The notes: a model not told the origin generated them from the sequence alone. A stretch of DNA of 64,000 nt from Caproicibacter fermentans (GCF_009746625.1 NZ_VWXL01000106.1:1-64000), one strand, 5' to 3'. Shown: positions 1 to 7,925, numbered from the stretch's first letter. Numbers and translations are program-made.

Positions 1-38
1 CTATATTCGATATCCGTAAAAGTTTGTTGCTTTTTCAT
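1..38 (-). CDS. Partial transposase N-terminus (IS5-type, tentative), cut by the window edge
   Basis: On the minus strand an ATG at 38-36 opens a frame to the window edge, preceded by a purine-rich AGGCGG-like stretch. The twelve visible residues (MKKQQTFTDIEY) resemble the conserved start of IS5-group transposases in Clostridia, which I recall rather than can verify. The flanking 60-215 bases hold no gene but two small hairpins (AGAGG/CCTCT near 88-104 and ACGAG/CTCGT near 134-146), as expected outside an element end. With so few residues this could be another gene start; the next upstream sequence would decide. Confidence 0.4.
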   Translation of the reverse strand, partial: MKKQQTFTDIEY

Positions 39-230
39 TTCTCTGCACCGCCTGTGAATTGATAGTTCTATTTTACCAGAGTTCTCCTCTCTTCGGTAGA
101 GGGGCGGATTAAATCAGAGGTTCCTTAGAAAAACGAGTGACTCGTTCGGCTGTTTCTCTCTTTTGCGGGAGTATAAAAATCTCGTATTCGCAAAAACTAT
201 CCTGCAAATAACGTTTTTATGAAGGTCATT

Positions 231-1352
231 ATGATTACACTTTTAAAAGATGTAAATTGTTTTTGCCCGAAGCACATCGGGCAAAAGGATATATTGATCG
301 CAAACGAAAAAATTGAGAGGATTGATCCGGTCGGAAGATGGGAGAACTGTCCCTTTCTTGACCGGATTATTGACTGTGACGGCCTGACGGCGTTTCCCGG
401 GCTGATTGATCAGCACGTTCACATTGTGGGCGGAGGCGGCGAACACGGCTTTGCCAGCCGGATCGGCGATATTAATCCCGATCATGTTTTTTTGTCCGGC
501 GTTACCACTTTGGTCGGTCTTCTCGGATTCGACAGCTGTACCAAAGATCCCGCCAACCTTTTTGCAGGTGCAAAGAGCTTGAGACAATCGGGGCTGACGG
601 CCTATCTTTATTCCGGGAGTTATACTTTTCCCATGCCTTCTTTGACCCAAAGTATTCTGAGGGACCTCATTTTGGTTGACGAAGTGATTGGCGTGGGCGA
701 AGTTGCGATTGCCGACCACCGTTCATCACAGCCCAGTGCTCTGGAATTGGCGGAGCTTGCCTCCGCCGTTCATGCCGGCGGCATGATCGGCGGGAAGGCG
801 GGCGTTGTTCATATTCACCTCGGGGAGGGGAAGCGGGGGATGGGCCTGCTGCTGGATGTGCTTGAGCAAACGGATTTGCCGAAGGAGATGTTTGTTCCCA
901 CACATGTCAACCGCCAGCCAAAGCTCTTCGAGCAGGCGATGGAATATTGCAGAAACGGCGGAAATATTGACCTGACGGCGGGGGAAACGCACGGAATACC
1001 AGTCCCGGACGCGATTGAAATGCTTGTGGACAGCGGAATGGATCTCTCAAGGGTTACTGTAAGCTCCGACTCCAACGGGAGCATTCCCACCGGAGGGGTC
1101 GGTAAAATTCAGGAGCTGTACGACGACATCCGCGGATGCATAGTCAAAAAGGGAATTCGTCCGGAAACCGCTTTTAGCTTCGTAACGGAGAATGTTGCTA
1201 AAATATTGAAGCTTTATCCTGAAAAGGGGACGCTCCAAGAGGGTGCGGACGCAGATATTGCGCTGCTTGACTGCGGTTATCGCCTTCGCAAATTGTTCTG
1301 TCTGGGCAAACAGACGGTGGATGACGGCCACAGGGTAAATTCAGAGGAGTGA
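231..1352 (+). CDS. iadA: Isoaspartyl dipeptidase (beta-aspartyl peptidase), amidohydrolase family
   Basis: Cleaves beta-aspartyl dipeptides; beside cphB and cphA the likely substrate is beta-Asp-Arg released from cyanophycin, giving free Asp and Arg in the cytosol. The 373-residue product matches the family length (E. coli IadA 390). Counting from the in-frame ATG at 219, it shows the metal site DQHVH (His66, His68), DHRS (166-169), His200, PTHVNR (His229) and the catalytic SSDSNGS (Asp284). I place the start at ATG 231 because GAAGG at 221-225 sits 5 bases before it, while ATG 219 has no ribosome site. At the position where E. coli IadA has its carboxylated lysine, this protein has Glu161. 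Its stop overlaps the ribosome site of cphB, indicating an operon. Confidence 0.9.
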   Translation: MITLLKDVNCFCPKHIGQKDILIANEKIERIDPVGRWENCPFLDRIIDCDGLTAFPGLIDQHVHIVGGGGEHGFASRIGDINPDHVFLSGVTTLVGLLGFDSCTKDPANLFAGAKSLRQSGLTAYLYSGSYTFPMPSLTQSILRDLILVDEVIGVGEVAIADHRSSQPSALELAELASAVHAGGMIGGKAGVVHIHLGEGKRGMGLLLDVLEQTDLPKEMFVPTHVNRQPKLFEQAMEYCRNGGNIDLTAGETHGIPVPDAIEMLVDSGMDLSRVTVSSDSNGSIPTGGVGKIQELYDDIRGCIVKKGIRPETAFSFVTENVAKILKLYPEKGTLQEGADADIALLDCGYRLRKLFCLGKQTVDDGHRVNSEE

Positions 1353-1357
1353 GTAAG

Positions 1358-2176
1358 ATGTCTGAACCCCCGAAAGGGTATTTGATTATTATCGGAGGAG
1401 CGGAGGATAAAAAGGGAGAAAGCGTTATATTAAGGCAGGCGCCGGAGATGCTTTCCGGTTCGGATTGGCTCACCGTGCTGACCACGGCAACGGAAAAGCC
1501 GCAGGAAGCAGGGAAGAAATACAAAGATGTTTTCAGCGGCCTCGGAGTAAAAAATGTCAGCATTCTTGATATCAGCAATCGGGAACAGGCCGAAAGCCCG
1601 GAAAACTGCAGCGCGATTTCAAAATCGAAATGCGTTTTCTTTACGGGCGGCGACCAACTGAGAATTACGAGCATTCTTGGGGGAACCAAGGTGAATAATG
1701 AACTGAAAAGGCTGTATTTTGACGGGGGGATCATCATGGGAACCAGCGCCGGAGCTTCCGCGATGACGTCCACGATGGTTGTTCAGGGCAACGACAATGA
1801 GCCGGCAAGGAAATGCACCCTGAAAATGGCGCCGGGCCTCGGGCTGCTGAGCGGCGTCATCATCGATCAGCACTTTGATCAGCGAGGCCGGTTCGGCAGG
1901 CTGCTGTGCGGCGTGGCGGAAAATCCGGACGTCCTTGGAATCGGAATCGATGAGGATACGGCGATCAAACTTTATCCTGACCAGCACTTTGAGGTGATCG
2001 GTTCCAATGCCGTGACCATCATGGATGGAAAGACCATTCAAAGCTCAAACGTTTCGGAACTGAATCAGAACGAGCTCCTGATGATCACCGGAGTTACGGT
2101 GCATACGCTGCCAACAGGCTATGGATTTGAACTAAAGGATAGAAAGGTTTTGCGACTGAATGATGGAAAGCAATAA
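1358..2176 (+). CDS. cphB: Cyanophycinase (peptidase family S51)
   Basis: Exo-type serine hydrolase that degrades cyanophycin, a multi-L-arginyl-poly-L-aspartate polymer, to beta-Asp-Arg dipeptides. The 272-residue product carries the N-terminal YLIIIGGAEDK strand, FFTGGDQLR, and the nucleophile elbow GTSAGAS with Ser near residue 130, all typical of S51 cyanophycinases, plus a downstream DQHFDQRGRFGRL motif that includes the expected catalytic-site His. A GTG at 1349 also opens the frame, but AGAGGAG at 1343-1349 is 8 bases before ATG 1358, so ATG is preferred. The 3' end overlaps cphA by 17 bases, which suggests translational coupling of synthesis and breakdown. Confidence 0.92.
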   Translation: MSEPPKGYLIIIGGAEDKKGESVILRQAPEMLSGSDWLTVLTTATEKPQEAGKKYKDVFSGLGVKNVSILDISNREQAESPENCSAISKSKCVFFTGGDQLRITSILGGTKVNNELKRLYFDGGIIMGTSAGASAMTSTMVVQGNDNEPARKCTLKMAPGLGLLSGVIIDQHFDQRGRFGRLLCGVAENPDVLGIGIDEDTAIKLYPDQHFEVIGSNAVTIMDGKTIQSSNVSELNQNELLMITGVTVHTLPTGYGFELKDRKVLRLNDGKQ

Positions 2177-4808
2177 GATTCAGATCCTTGACCATCGCTA
2201 TTACCGCGGCAGGAATATTTACAGTCATAAACCGGTAATGAAGATGATCGTGGATATCGGTAAATACGGTCTGATTCCCACGAAGGAGATTCCCGGATTC
2301 AACCAAAAACTTCTTTCCTGTTTTCCGGGGCTGAAAACAAACTACTGCAGTCTGGGTTATGAAGGGGGCTTTCTGGAACGTCTGGAAGAGGGGACCTACC
2401 TGGCCCATGTGCTGGAACACACGATTCTTGAAATGCAGGCCATGCTGGGTTACGAAGTCAGCTTCGGGCGGACCAGAACCATTGAGGAGCCGTCCAGATA
2501 CTACCTGGTCTATCAGTATAAAAACGAAGTATGCGGTTTGGAGTGCGGGAAGGCCGCGGTTTTTATCCTGAACCGGTTTCTGGACAATAAGGAAGTCGAC
2601 ATCGAGGGCTTCCTGGATTATCTGGGTGAAATATCCATCAACGCCGAACTGGGACCCAGCACCACGGCGATTGTGGAAGAAGCCCGGAAGCGCGGAATTC
2701 CCGTGACCAGAATCGGCCACGAAAGTCTGGTGCGAATCGGCTACGGGAAATACAGCCATCTGGTCGAATCGACTCTGACCGACCTGACCTCCTGCATCTC
2801 CGCCGATATTTCCTCCAATAAACAGCTGACGAAATCCATGCTCAGTGAAAATAAAATTCCGGTGCCGTATGGAAAAACGGTTTACTCCGAACTGTCCGCG
2901 GTCATGGCCGCCGGTCAGGTCGGACTTCCCGTCGTCATTAAGCCGATCGACGGAAATCAGGGGAAGGGCGTTTCCCTGAACCTGAACAGTGAGGAAGAAA
3001 TCAAAGCGGCGTACCGGAACGCGGCGAAATTCGGAACCGGCGCCGTTGTGGAACAGTATGTAAAAGGGAAGGATTTCCGCGTTCTTGTGGTCGGCGACCG
3101 GGTCTGCGCCGTCGCGGAACGCCTTCCGGCCTGTGTGACCGGGGACGGGATTCATACGATTCAGGAACTGATCCGGCTGAAAAACAGCGATCCCAGACGG
3201 GGAGAGGCCCATGAAAAGCCGCTGACGAAGATCCGCCTTGACGAAGTTGCGCTGGACGAACTGAAAAAACAAAAGAAAAAGCCGGAGGATGTTCCCGAAA
3301 AGGGTGAAACCGTCCTGCTCAGAAAAAACGGAAACCTCAGTACGGGGGGGACGGCTACCGACTGCACGGACCTGATCCATCCCGACAACGCGGAGTTTGC
3401 CGTCAGGGCGGCTCAGGTCATCGGGCTTGACGTTGCGGGCGTCGATTTTGTCACGGAAGATATTTCCCGGTCGATTCAGGAGACGGGCGGCGTGATCGTG
3501 GAAGTCAACACGGCGCCGGGAATCCGCATGCATCTGTATCCGAGCGAAGGCATTCCCAGAAACGTTGCGAAGGATATTGTGGATCGGCTGTTTCCGCAGA
3601 CGGAATACTGTTTCCCCATTGTGTCCGTCACCGGGACGAATGGAAAGACCACAACCGTGCGTCTGATTCACCATGTGCTTTCCATAACGGGGCTCAACGT
3701 CGGCATGACCAGTACCTGCGGAACCTACATTGGGAATAAGTGCGTCTGCAAAGGCGACAATTCGGGGCCGCGCAGCGCGGAATCTCTGTTGTCCGACCAG
3801 ACGGTGGAGGCCGCGGTTCTGGAAACGGCGCGCGGCGGCATTGTCCGGGAGGGCCTGGGCTATGATCTGGCGGATGTCGGGGTCATTACCAATATCGCGG
3901 ACGATCATTTGGGACTGAACGGTGTGGAAACTCTGGAGGATCTGGCCTTTGTAAAATCACTGGTCGTCGAGGCCGTCAAAAAGGACGGGCATGCGGTGCT
4001 GAACGCGAGGGACCCGATGACTCCGACGATTTTGAAAAGAGTACATTCCAACGTGATTCTTTTTTCCGGGCATCCCGCAAAAGACGTTTTTGTTCCCAAA
4101 GGATGTGTCAGGGTATATGAAGAAAACGGCGGAATTGTAATCAGCGCGCCCCGTGAAAGACTGAATCTGATTCAGATATCCGAGATTCCCGTGACGGGCG
4201 GAGGTCTTATCGAGTGCAATATTGAAAACTGTCTTGCCGCCGTTTCGGCCCTCTACGCGCTGCGCGTGCCTTTGGAAGTGATTCGAAAAGGACTGAAGAG
4301 CTTTTTGATGAACACGGGGCGGTTTGATCTGTTTCGGCTGGGCGGGTTTCACGTCATGCTGGATTACGGACACAACCGGCCCGGTTATGAAAATGTCATA
4401 AAGGCTTGCGGAAGAATGGAGCATGAAAGACTGATCGGCGTGATCGGCATGCCGGGCGATCGCAGTGACGCGGCGATTCGGGATACCGCTCACCTCTGTG
4501 CAAAATCCTTTGACGGAATTTATGTGAAAGAGGATGAAGACCTGCGGGGGAGGGAAAAAGGCGAAGTTGCGGATCTGTTCTACCGGACGATTACGGGCGA
4601 CGGATTTCCAAAGGACCGGATTTCAGTTTTCGAACGGGAATTGGAGGCGCTGAAAAACGCCGTCGCTCAGGCGAAAGACGGAGATCTGATTGTCGCTTTT
4701 TATGAAAAGCTGGAACCGTTGAAACAGTACCTGGAATCTGCGGGAGCGGAAAAAGTGGGTTTTTGTCCGCCGGAGATGCCGCGTCGGGAAAAAGTGCAGA
4801 TATCATAA
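2160..4808 (+). CDS. cphA: Cyanophycin synthetase
   Basis: ATP-dependent enzyme that adds Asp to the backbone and Arg to its side chains to build cyanophycin. The 882-residue product has the normal length and three parts: an N-terminal region (about 1-200), an ATP-grasp domain with VIKPIDGNQGKG near residue 260, and a Mur-ligase-like domain whose P-loop TGTNGKTTT lies near 490. Further Mur-type motifs follow (ETARGGIVREG, NIADDHLG, DYGHNRPGY). The start overlaps cphB; ATG codons at 2160 and 2163 are adjacent and a GAAAGG lies about 11 bases upstream. It is the last gene of the cassette and is followed by a GC-rich hairpin. Family assignment is strong; substrate range is not visible. Confidence 0.95.
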   Translation: MMESNKIQILDHRYYRGRNIYSHKPVMKMIVDIGKYGLIPTKEIPGFNQKLLSCFPGLKTNYCSLGYEGGFLERLEEGTYLAHVLEHTILEMQAMLGYEVSFGRTRTIEEPSRYYLVYQYKNEVCGLECGKAAVFILNRFLDNKEVDIEGFLDYLGEISINAELGPSTTAIVEEARKRGIPVTRIGHESLVRIGYGKYSHLVESTLTDLTSCISADISSNKQLTKSMLSENKIPVPYGKTVYSELSAVMAAGQVGLPVVIKPIDGNQGKGVSLNLNSEEEIKAAYRNAAKFGTGAVVEQYVKGKDFRVLVVGDRVCAVAERLPACVTGDGIHTIQELIRLKNSDPRRGEAHEKPLTKIRLDEVALDELKKQKKKPEDVPEKGETVLLRKNGNLSTGGTATDCTDLIHPDNAEFAVRAAQVIGLDVAGVDFVTEDISRSIQETGGVIVEVNTAPGIRMHLYPSEGIPRNVAKDIVDRLFPQTEYCFPIVSVTGTNGKTTTVRLIHHVLSITGLNVGMTSTCGTYIGNKCVCKGDNSGPRSAESLLSDQTVEAAVLETARGGIVREGLGYDLADVGVITNIADDHLGLNGVETLEDLAFVKSLVVEAVKKDGHAVLNARDPMTPTILKRVHSNVILFSGHPAKDVFVPKGCVRVYEENGGIVISAPRERLNLIQISEIPVTGGGLIECNIENCLAAVSALYALRVPLEVIRKGLKSFLMNTGRFDLFRLGGFHVMLDYGHNRPGYENVIKACGRMEHERLIGVIGMPGDRSDAAIRDTAHLCAKSFDGIYVKEDEDLRGREKGEVADLFYRTITGDGFPKDRISVFERELEALKNAVAQAKDGDLIVAFYEKLEPLKQYLESAGAEKVGFCPPEMPRREKVQIS

Positions 4809-4811
4809 GCA

Positions 4812-4839
4812 AGGCCCTGCCGTTTGCGCGACAGGGCCT
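4812..4839 (+). terminator. Hairpin after cphA, weak terminator
   Basis: AGGCCCTG and CAGGGCCT form an 8-bp perfect stem with a 12-base loop starting three bases after the cphA stop. The following bases (GCTGCTTCTT) are only moderately T-rich, so termination may be inefficient. It lies between convergent genes. Confidence 0.5.
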
Positions 4840-4855
4840 GCTGCTTCTTAAGGGA

Positions 4856-5404
4856 TTAAGAGTCGTATTTATAAAAGTAAAAAATGTGCTTGATTGGGTC
4901 GTATAACGCAAATATAAAGTCATGAGAATACTGGTTTTGAAGTGGGCTTGTTTTGCTGCGGATGTCTTGCTCGTTTCGGTTCAGAAAGAAGTAGTAGCCG
5001 ATTGAAACGTCTTTCGTTTTCTTGATCCAATCGTCTCCAATCCCCCCATAATGAATCGCATTGGCTCCGTTTCCTCCGTAAATCAGGAGAGCAAGGTCCT
5101 CCGGTATCGGCAAGGGCAGCCAACCGTTTTGATCGGTGATCCCCATTTCCTCTTTGTCCGCGTCGGCGGGCAGCGCGACTTCAAGATCGACTTCGCCGTC
5201 TCCGAACCAGCCGGTGGAATCGCTGTACTCAGTCACGGAAGATTCGCGCGGAATGGCAACCTTTAACGTGTTTTCAATCTGAGATATTTCTTGCGCTTGA
5301 GGGTCAAAAGCATAAAAAATTAAAGGATAGAGAACCGCCGATCCGATGAGTGCCGTCCCCAGCACAATCAAAACCGCAGTCAAAACCGGGCTTCGCCGGC
5401 GCAT
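4856..5404 (-). CDS. Hypothetical single-pass membrane protein
   Basis: I do not recognise a family. The 182-residue product starts with a basic MRRRSP stretch, then one hydrophobic segment of about 22 residues (roughly 8-30), then an acidic, aromatic-rich extracytoplasmic domain of about 150 residues without cysteines. A signal anchor is likely. Two ATGs compete: 5410 lies only 2 bases from GGAGG, whereas 5404 lies 8 bases from it, so 5404 is chosen. It follows an XRE regulator by about 18 bases and a DUF2975 protein, so the three form one operon read leftward. Its role probably belongs with those partners, but nothing shows a reaction. Confidence 0.7.
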   Translation of the reverse strand: MRRRSPVLTAVLIVLGTALIGSAVLYPLIFYAFDPQAQEISQIENTLKVAIPRESSVTEYSDSTGWFGDGEVDLEVALPADADKEEMGITDQNGWLPLPIPEDLALLIYGGNGANAIHYGGIGDDWIKKTKDVSIGYYFFLNRNEQDIRSKTSPLQNQYSHDFIFALYDPIKHIFYFYKYDS

Positions 5405-5422
5405 AGGCATTGCCTCCGTTCA

Positions 5423-5653
5423 TTAATCCGTTTCCGAATCGGCTTTTTCATCGTTTTCGAATTCCAACAGGTCGCCGGGCTGACAGTTTAAAACTCTGCA
5501 AATTTCGTTGAGCGTCGAAAAACGGATCGCGCTGATTTTTCCTGTTTTTATTTTTGACAGGTTAACATTCGCAATTCCGACTTTTTCCGAAAGTTCCTTT
5601 AAGGAGATTTTCCGGTCCGCCATGACACGGTCCAATCTAAGAATAATTGCCAT
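5423..5653 (-). CDS. Small XRE-family (Cro/CI-type) transcriptional regulator
   Basis: This 76-residue protein is almost only a helix-turn-helix domain: SLKELSEKVGIANVNLSKI and the C-terminal LNEICRVLNCQPGDLLEF are the classic XRE pattern of the short YozG-like regulators. AAGGACGGG lies 4 bases before the ATG. It sits 11 bases after a DUF2975 gene, an association that is common in Firmicutes, and just before a membrane protein gene. It probably represses its own operon from the promoter at 6202-6230; no operator palindrome was identified. Confidence 0.88.
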   Translation of the reverse strand: MAIILRLDRVMADRKISLKELSEKVGIANVNLSKIKTGKISAIRFSTLNEICRVLNCQPGDLLEFENDEKADSETD

Positions 5654-5664
5654 CGTTCCCGTCC

Positions 5665-6168
5665 TTACAGAGTCTCGTCGGATTGTTTCTGCAATTCCAT
5701 CCCGTATTCAAAAACAAGCGCAAGGCAGAACACCACGAAACCCAAAACAAAAATAATCCCGCCATAAGATGTAACAAATACTTCTTTCTGCCCATTGATT
5801 GCCGGCCGAACGGCATTGGAAATCCATTGAAAAATGATTTGAACCGGTTCCACCGCGATTAATAATGCGGAAATTGTTTTCAACCGTTTCACATTTTCCC
5901 GCAAAAAAGGAGAAGCTTTTCTCAGCGTCTGTAAAAATCTTCCGGTTAAAAATAAAATGAAAAGAAAAACAGCGTTCGTAAAAAGATTGGAAAATGTGGT
6001 AATCCAGAAATCACCCGATCGAGTCATCTTGGGAAACAAAAATTCTTCGGGTAAAACAAGCATCAGAGTGGACGCCGCAATGGACAAAACGATGACAGCC
6101 TGCACGACTCTTACAGCAATCAGCACGATTTTTCCGCTTTTTTCAATTTTTAAACAACTTGGGTTCAT
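5665..6168 (-). CDS. DUF2975 family membrane protein
   Basis: The 167-residue product has four hydrophobic segments (about 13-39, 56-75, 93-118 and 133-156) and the DUF2975 signature RKASPFLRENVKRLK between segments 2 and 3, ending in FEYGMELQKQSDETL, the usual C-terminus of the family. Function is unknown; in this family the gene is normally next to a small XRE regulator, as here. The frame is open from 6201, but AAAGGAGG at 6176-6183 is 7 bases before ATG 6168, so the shorter form is annotated. First gene of a three-gene leftward operon. Confidence 0.85.
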   Translation of the reverse strand: MNPSCLKIEKSGKIVLIAVRVVQAVIVLSIAASTLMLVLPEEFLFPKMTRSGDFWITTFSNLFTNAVFLFILFLTGRFLQTLRKASPFLRENVKRLKTISALLIAVEPVQIIFQWISNAVRPAINGQKEVFVTSYGGIIFVLGFVVFCLALVFEYGMELQKQSDETL

Positions 6169-6201
6169 TAAAAATCCTCCTTTAATCGAAAAGATAACCA
6201 T

Positions 6202-6230
6202 AGTATACCATAATTAATTACGCTATTCAA
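6202..6230 (-). promoter_or_regulatory. Sigma-A-type promoter of the DUF2975/XRE operon
   Basis: Reading leftward, TTGAAT (6230-6225) and TATACT (6207-6202) are separated by 17 bases and lie about 34 bases before the DUF2975 start. Confidence 0.7.
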
Positions 6231-6299
6231 TAATAAATTAATGTTTATCGATAATTTTTTTAATATTCCTCCGGCAGACGGGGGTGAATTGTAGCCCAA

Positions 6300-6399
6300 G
6301 GATCCCGTTTGTAAAACAGGAATCCCACTTTGCAAATGAGAATCCAATTTTGAAAACGAAAGTCCCGATTTGTAAATGAAAATCCCGTTTTGTAATCAA
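6300..6399 (+). repeat. Five degenerate 20-bp tandem repeats
   Basis: Five consecutive units of exactly 20 bases start at 6300, 6320, 6340, 6360 and 6380, with consensus close to GAATCCCGTTTTGTAAATGA. The TCCC and TTGTAAA cores are best conserved. A further copy of the same core (TTTTGTAAC then GGAGAATCCCG) lies at 6503-6523, and inverted copies lie at 7508-7526 and 7552-7570 on the other side of a transposase fragment. The arrangement resembles the multiple end repeats of IS21-type elements, which is inference only. Confidence 0.8.
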
Positions 6400-6568
6400 C
6401 TTTCCCGAAAGTCTCTGGAAAAGCGTACCGCAGGAGCACTTTCGGAGCTCATGAAGGCTGCAAAAGGGTACAGTAAATAGAGGCGCAACTCCCGCTCAGT
6501 TTTTTTGTAACTGGAGAATCCCGCCTTGCAGGGGAACAATGGCTGGCGGACAGTGTAAGTAGATAAAA

Positions 6569-7519
6569 TCAGGTTGAATGCTTGAGAAGGCGCGGCTTCA
6601 AAACGATATTTTCGGAAGCAATGGGGAGGCAACCAAGCTTTTGAAGGATTCCTTCCCCATAGCAGAAACGAAACATCTCATAGGGACTGCGCCCATTCAG
6701 CTTGTTCCTTTTGTAGGAGTTGATGTGATTCATCATTTTGAAAATGTCCGGTTGGGTCAGATTGTCGAAAGAGGTTCCCTTAGGCAAAACCCGCCGAATC
6801 AGTTCGTGATTCACCTCAATAGAGCCCTTTTGGTAGGGACTGCTGGGGTCGCAGTAAAAAATTCTCGTGCGGAGGATGTCTTTTCCGGAGGGACCGTATT
6901 CCATCAGTCTGGGATTCGAAAACTCACTGCCGTTGTCCGTCAGAATCACTGGGAACAGGTTTTCAAAACATTCCCGGCCCAAGAGCCTGTAAATGGCATC
7001 CAAAGAATCAATCACAGACTGCGAGGTGTTTGCGTCCCGCAGAAAAGCCAGCATTAGGCTGGTATTTACGAAATGAACGGTAAGCAATACTTTTCCGCCT
7101 TTGTTTCCCAGTACGGAATCCATTTCCACAATCTGAGTATCAGGATGGCCTTCCCTGTATTTTTTGAAATCCTCATAATTGCGTCCGATACGGCACCCGC
7201 GGTCAATCTTGAATTCCGGCTTTTTGTATCTGGGACGGTATTTCACTTTTCTCGGCAGATCAATGTTCCGGACGTCAAACAAAGAAGCGTCGATGTAATT
7301 GTAAAGGGTTTTCTCACTACAGGTCATTTCATTCGCGTGAGTAAGGTAGATCTGATGTACCGATTGGCCGTTCCGAATCAACGGAGTAATCAGCAGATTC
7401 AATCTTTCCAGCTCTGTGGAAGGCTTTTCGCTACGCTTCAAAAGCTTTCCGGGGCCGTAACTACAGACGAAACTCCTTGTAACCGGAAAATCCATACATC
7501 TTCCGCACGGGAGTTTCAT
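6569..7519 (-). pseudogene. IS30-family transposase, N-terminus missing
   Basis: The 316 residues cover the IS30 catalytic core with an apparently intact DDE triad: Asp134 in EMDSV, Asp195 in LTDNGSEF and Glu235 in KGSIEVNHE. Other core motifs are NIDLPRKVKYRPR and RDANTSQSVIDSL. IS30 transposases normally have another 80-100 residues in front, with two helix-turn-helix domains; here the frame begins abruptly with an unrelated stretch (MKLPCGRCMDF) whose first codons lie inside one of the inverted repeats at 7508-7526. There is no good ribosome site. It is therefore most likely an inactive remnant. Confidence 0.85.
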
Positions 7520-7570
7520 TACAATTGCATTCTACTCTTGCGGGAGAGTATGGATTCTCGCTTTACAATT
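7508..7570 (-). repeat. Two inverted copies of the 20-bp repeat core
   Basis: Read on the minus strand, 7570-7552 gives AATTGTAAAGCGAGAATCC and 7526-7508 gives AATTGTAATGAAACTCCCG. Both match the TTGTAAATGA-(A)ATCCCG core of the array at 6300-6399 but point the other way. They are spaced 44 bases apart and flank the truncated 5' end of the IS30-type gene. Confidence 0.6.
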
Positions 7571-7600
7571 CAGGAACAAAACGGATCTGGCCATATGCGG

Positions 7601-7629
7601 TTGCCGGAATCCTAAAGCAGGAGTATAAT
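7601..7629 (+). promoter_or_regulatory. Promoter of the Nudix-remnant/alaX unit
   Basis: TTGCCG (7601-7606) and TATAAT (7624-7629) are separated by 17 bases, placing a transcription start near 7636, about 29 bases before the TTG start at 7665. Confidence 0.72.
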
Positions 7630-7664
7630 TAAATTCAAAGTCAAATGAGAAAAGAGGAGCCTGC

Positions 7665-7925
7665 TTGCCGGAACTCTGCGACGTTTGCGATCAAAACAAA
7701 AACAGGACCGGCAGAGTCTGGACCCGCGGCGTCTCGATGCGGCCCGGAGATTACCGTCTTGTAGTATATGTGGGCGAGCTTCGGCTTCAGCCCGAGGAAG
7801 TGACACAGGCCAAATGGGTTGGCCGCGAGGAATATGAAGACATGTGCCGACAGGGAATTGTGGTTCCGGCCTGCACGCGGTTTTATGAATGGATGAAAGA
7901 AATGGAGGAGAAGAATGAAGCGTGA
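7665..7925 (+). pseudogene. Nudix hydrolase with internal in-frame loss of the Nudix box
   Basis: The 86-residue frame joins two recognisable ends of a Nudix/IPP-isomerase-like hydrolase: an N-terminal part (LCDVCDQNKNRTGRVWTRG, then GDYRLVVYV) and a C-terminal part (LQPEEVTQAKWVGREEY, then IVVPACTRFYEW). The central segment that should carry the GX5EX7REUXEEXGU box is absent, as family members are about 160-170 residues. The frame stays open, and promoter (7601-7629), GAGGAG ribosome site (7654-7659) and TTG start are intact. It overlaps the next gene by 11 bases, so it may survive as a translated leader for alaX, or be a simple deletion relic. Catalysis as a Nudix enzyme is excluded by the missing box. 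Confidence 0.75.

Larger units (their letters stand above)
6300..7570. mobile_element. Decayed insertion-sequence region bounded by related repeats
   Basis: The stretch is bounded on the left by direct 20-bp repeats (6300-6399 and 6503-6523) and on the right by two inverted copies of the same core (7508-7526 and 7552-7570). Inside is an IS30-type transposase lacking its DNA-binding N-terminus. The bases 6400-6568 hold no gene. The repeats look like transposase-binding end arrays, but IS30 elements usually carry simple terminal inverted repeats, so this may be an IS30 relic inside remnants of a second element. No target duplication was found. Confidence 0.6.

Noticed and set aside
2094-3908. 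604-residue open frame on the minus strand
   Set aside because: It lies entirely opposite cphA/cphB, whose motifs are clear; its translation is low in recognisable structure and has no ribosome site. It is a codon-bias shadow.
6300-6399. Possible CRISPR array
   Set aside because: Units are contiguous 20-mers with no unique spacers, and no cas genes occur in the window.
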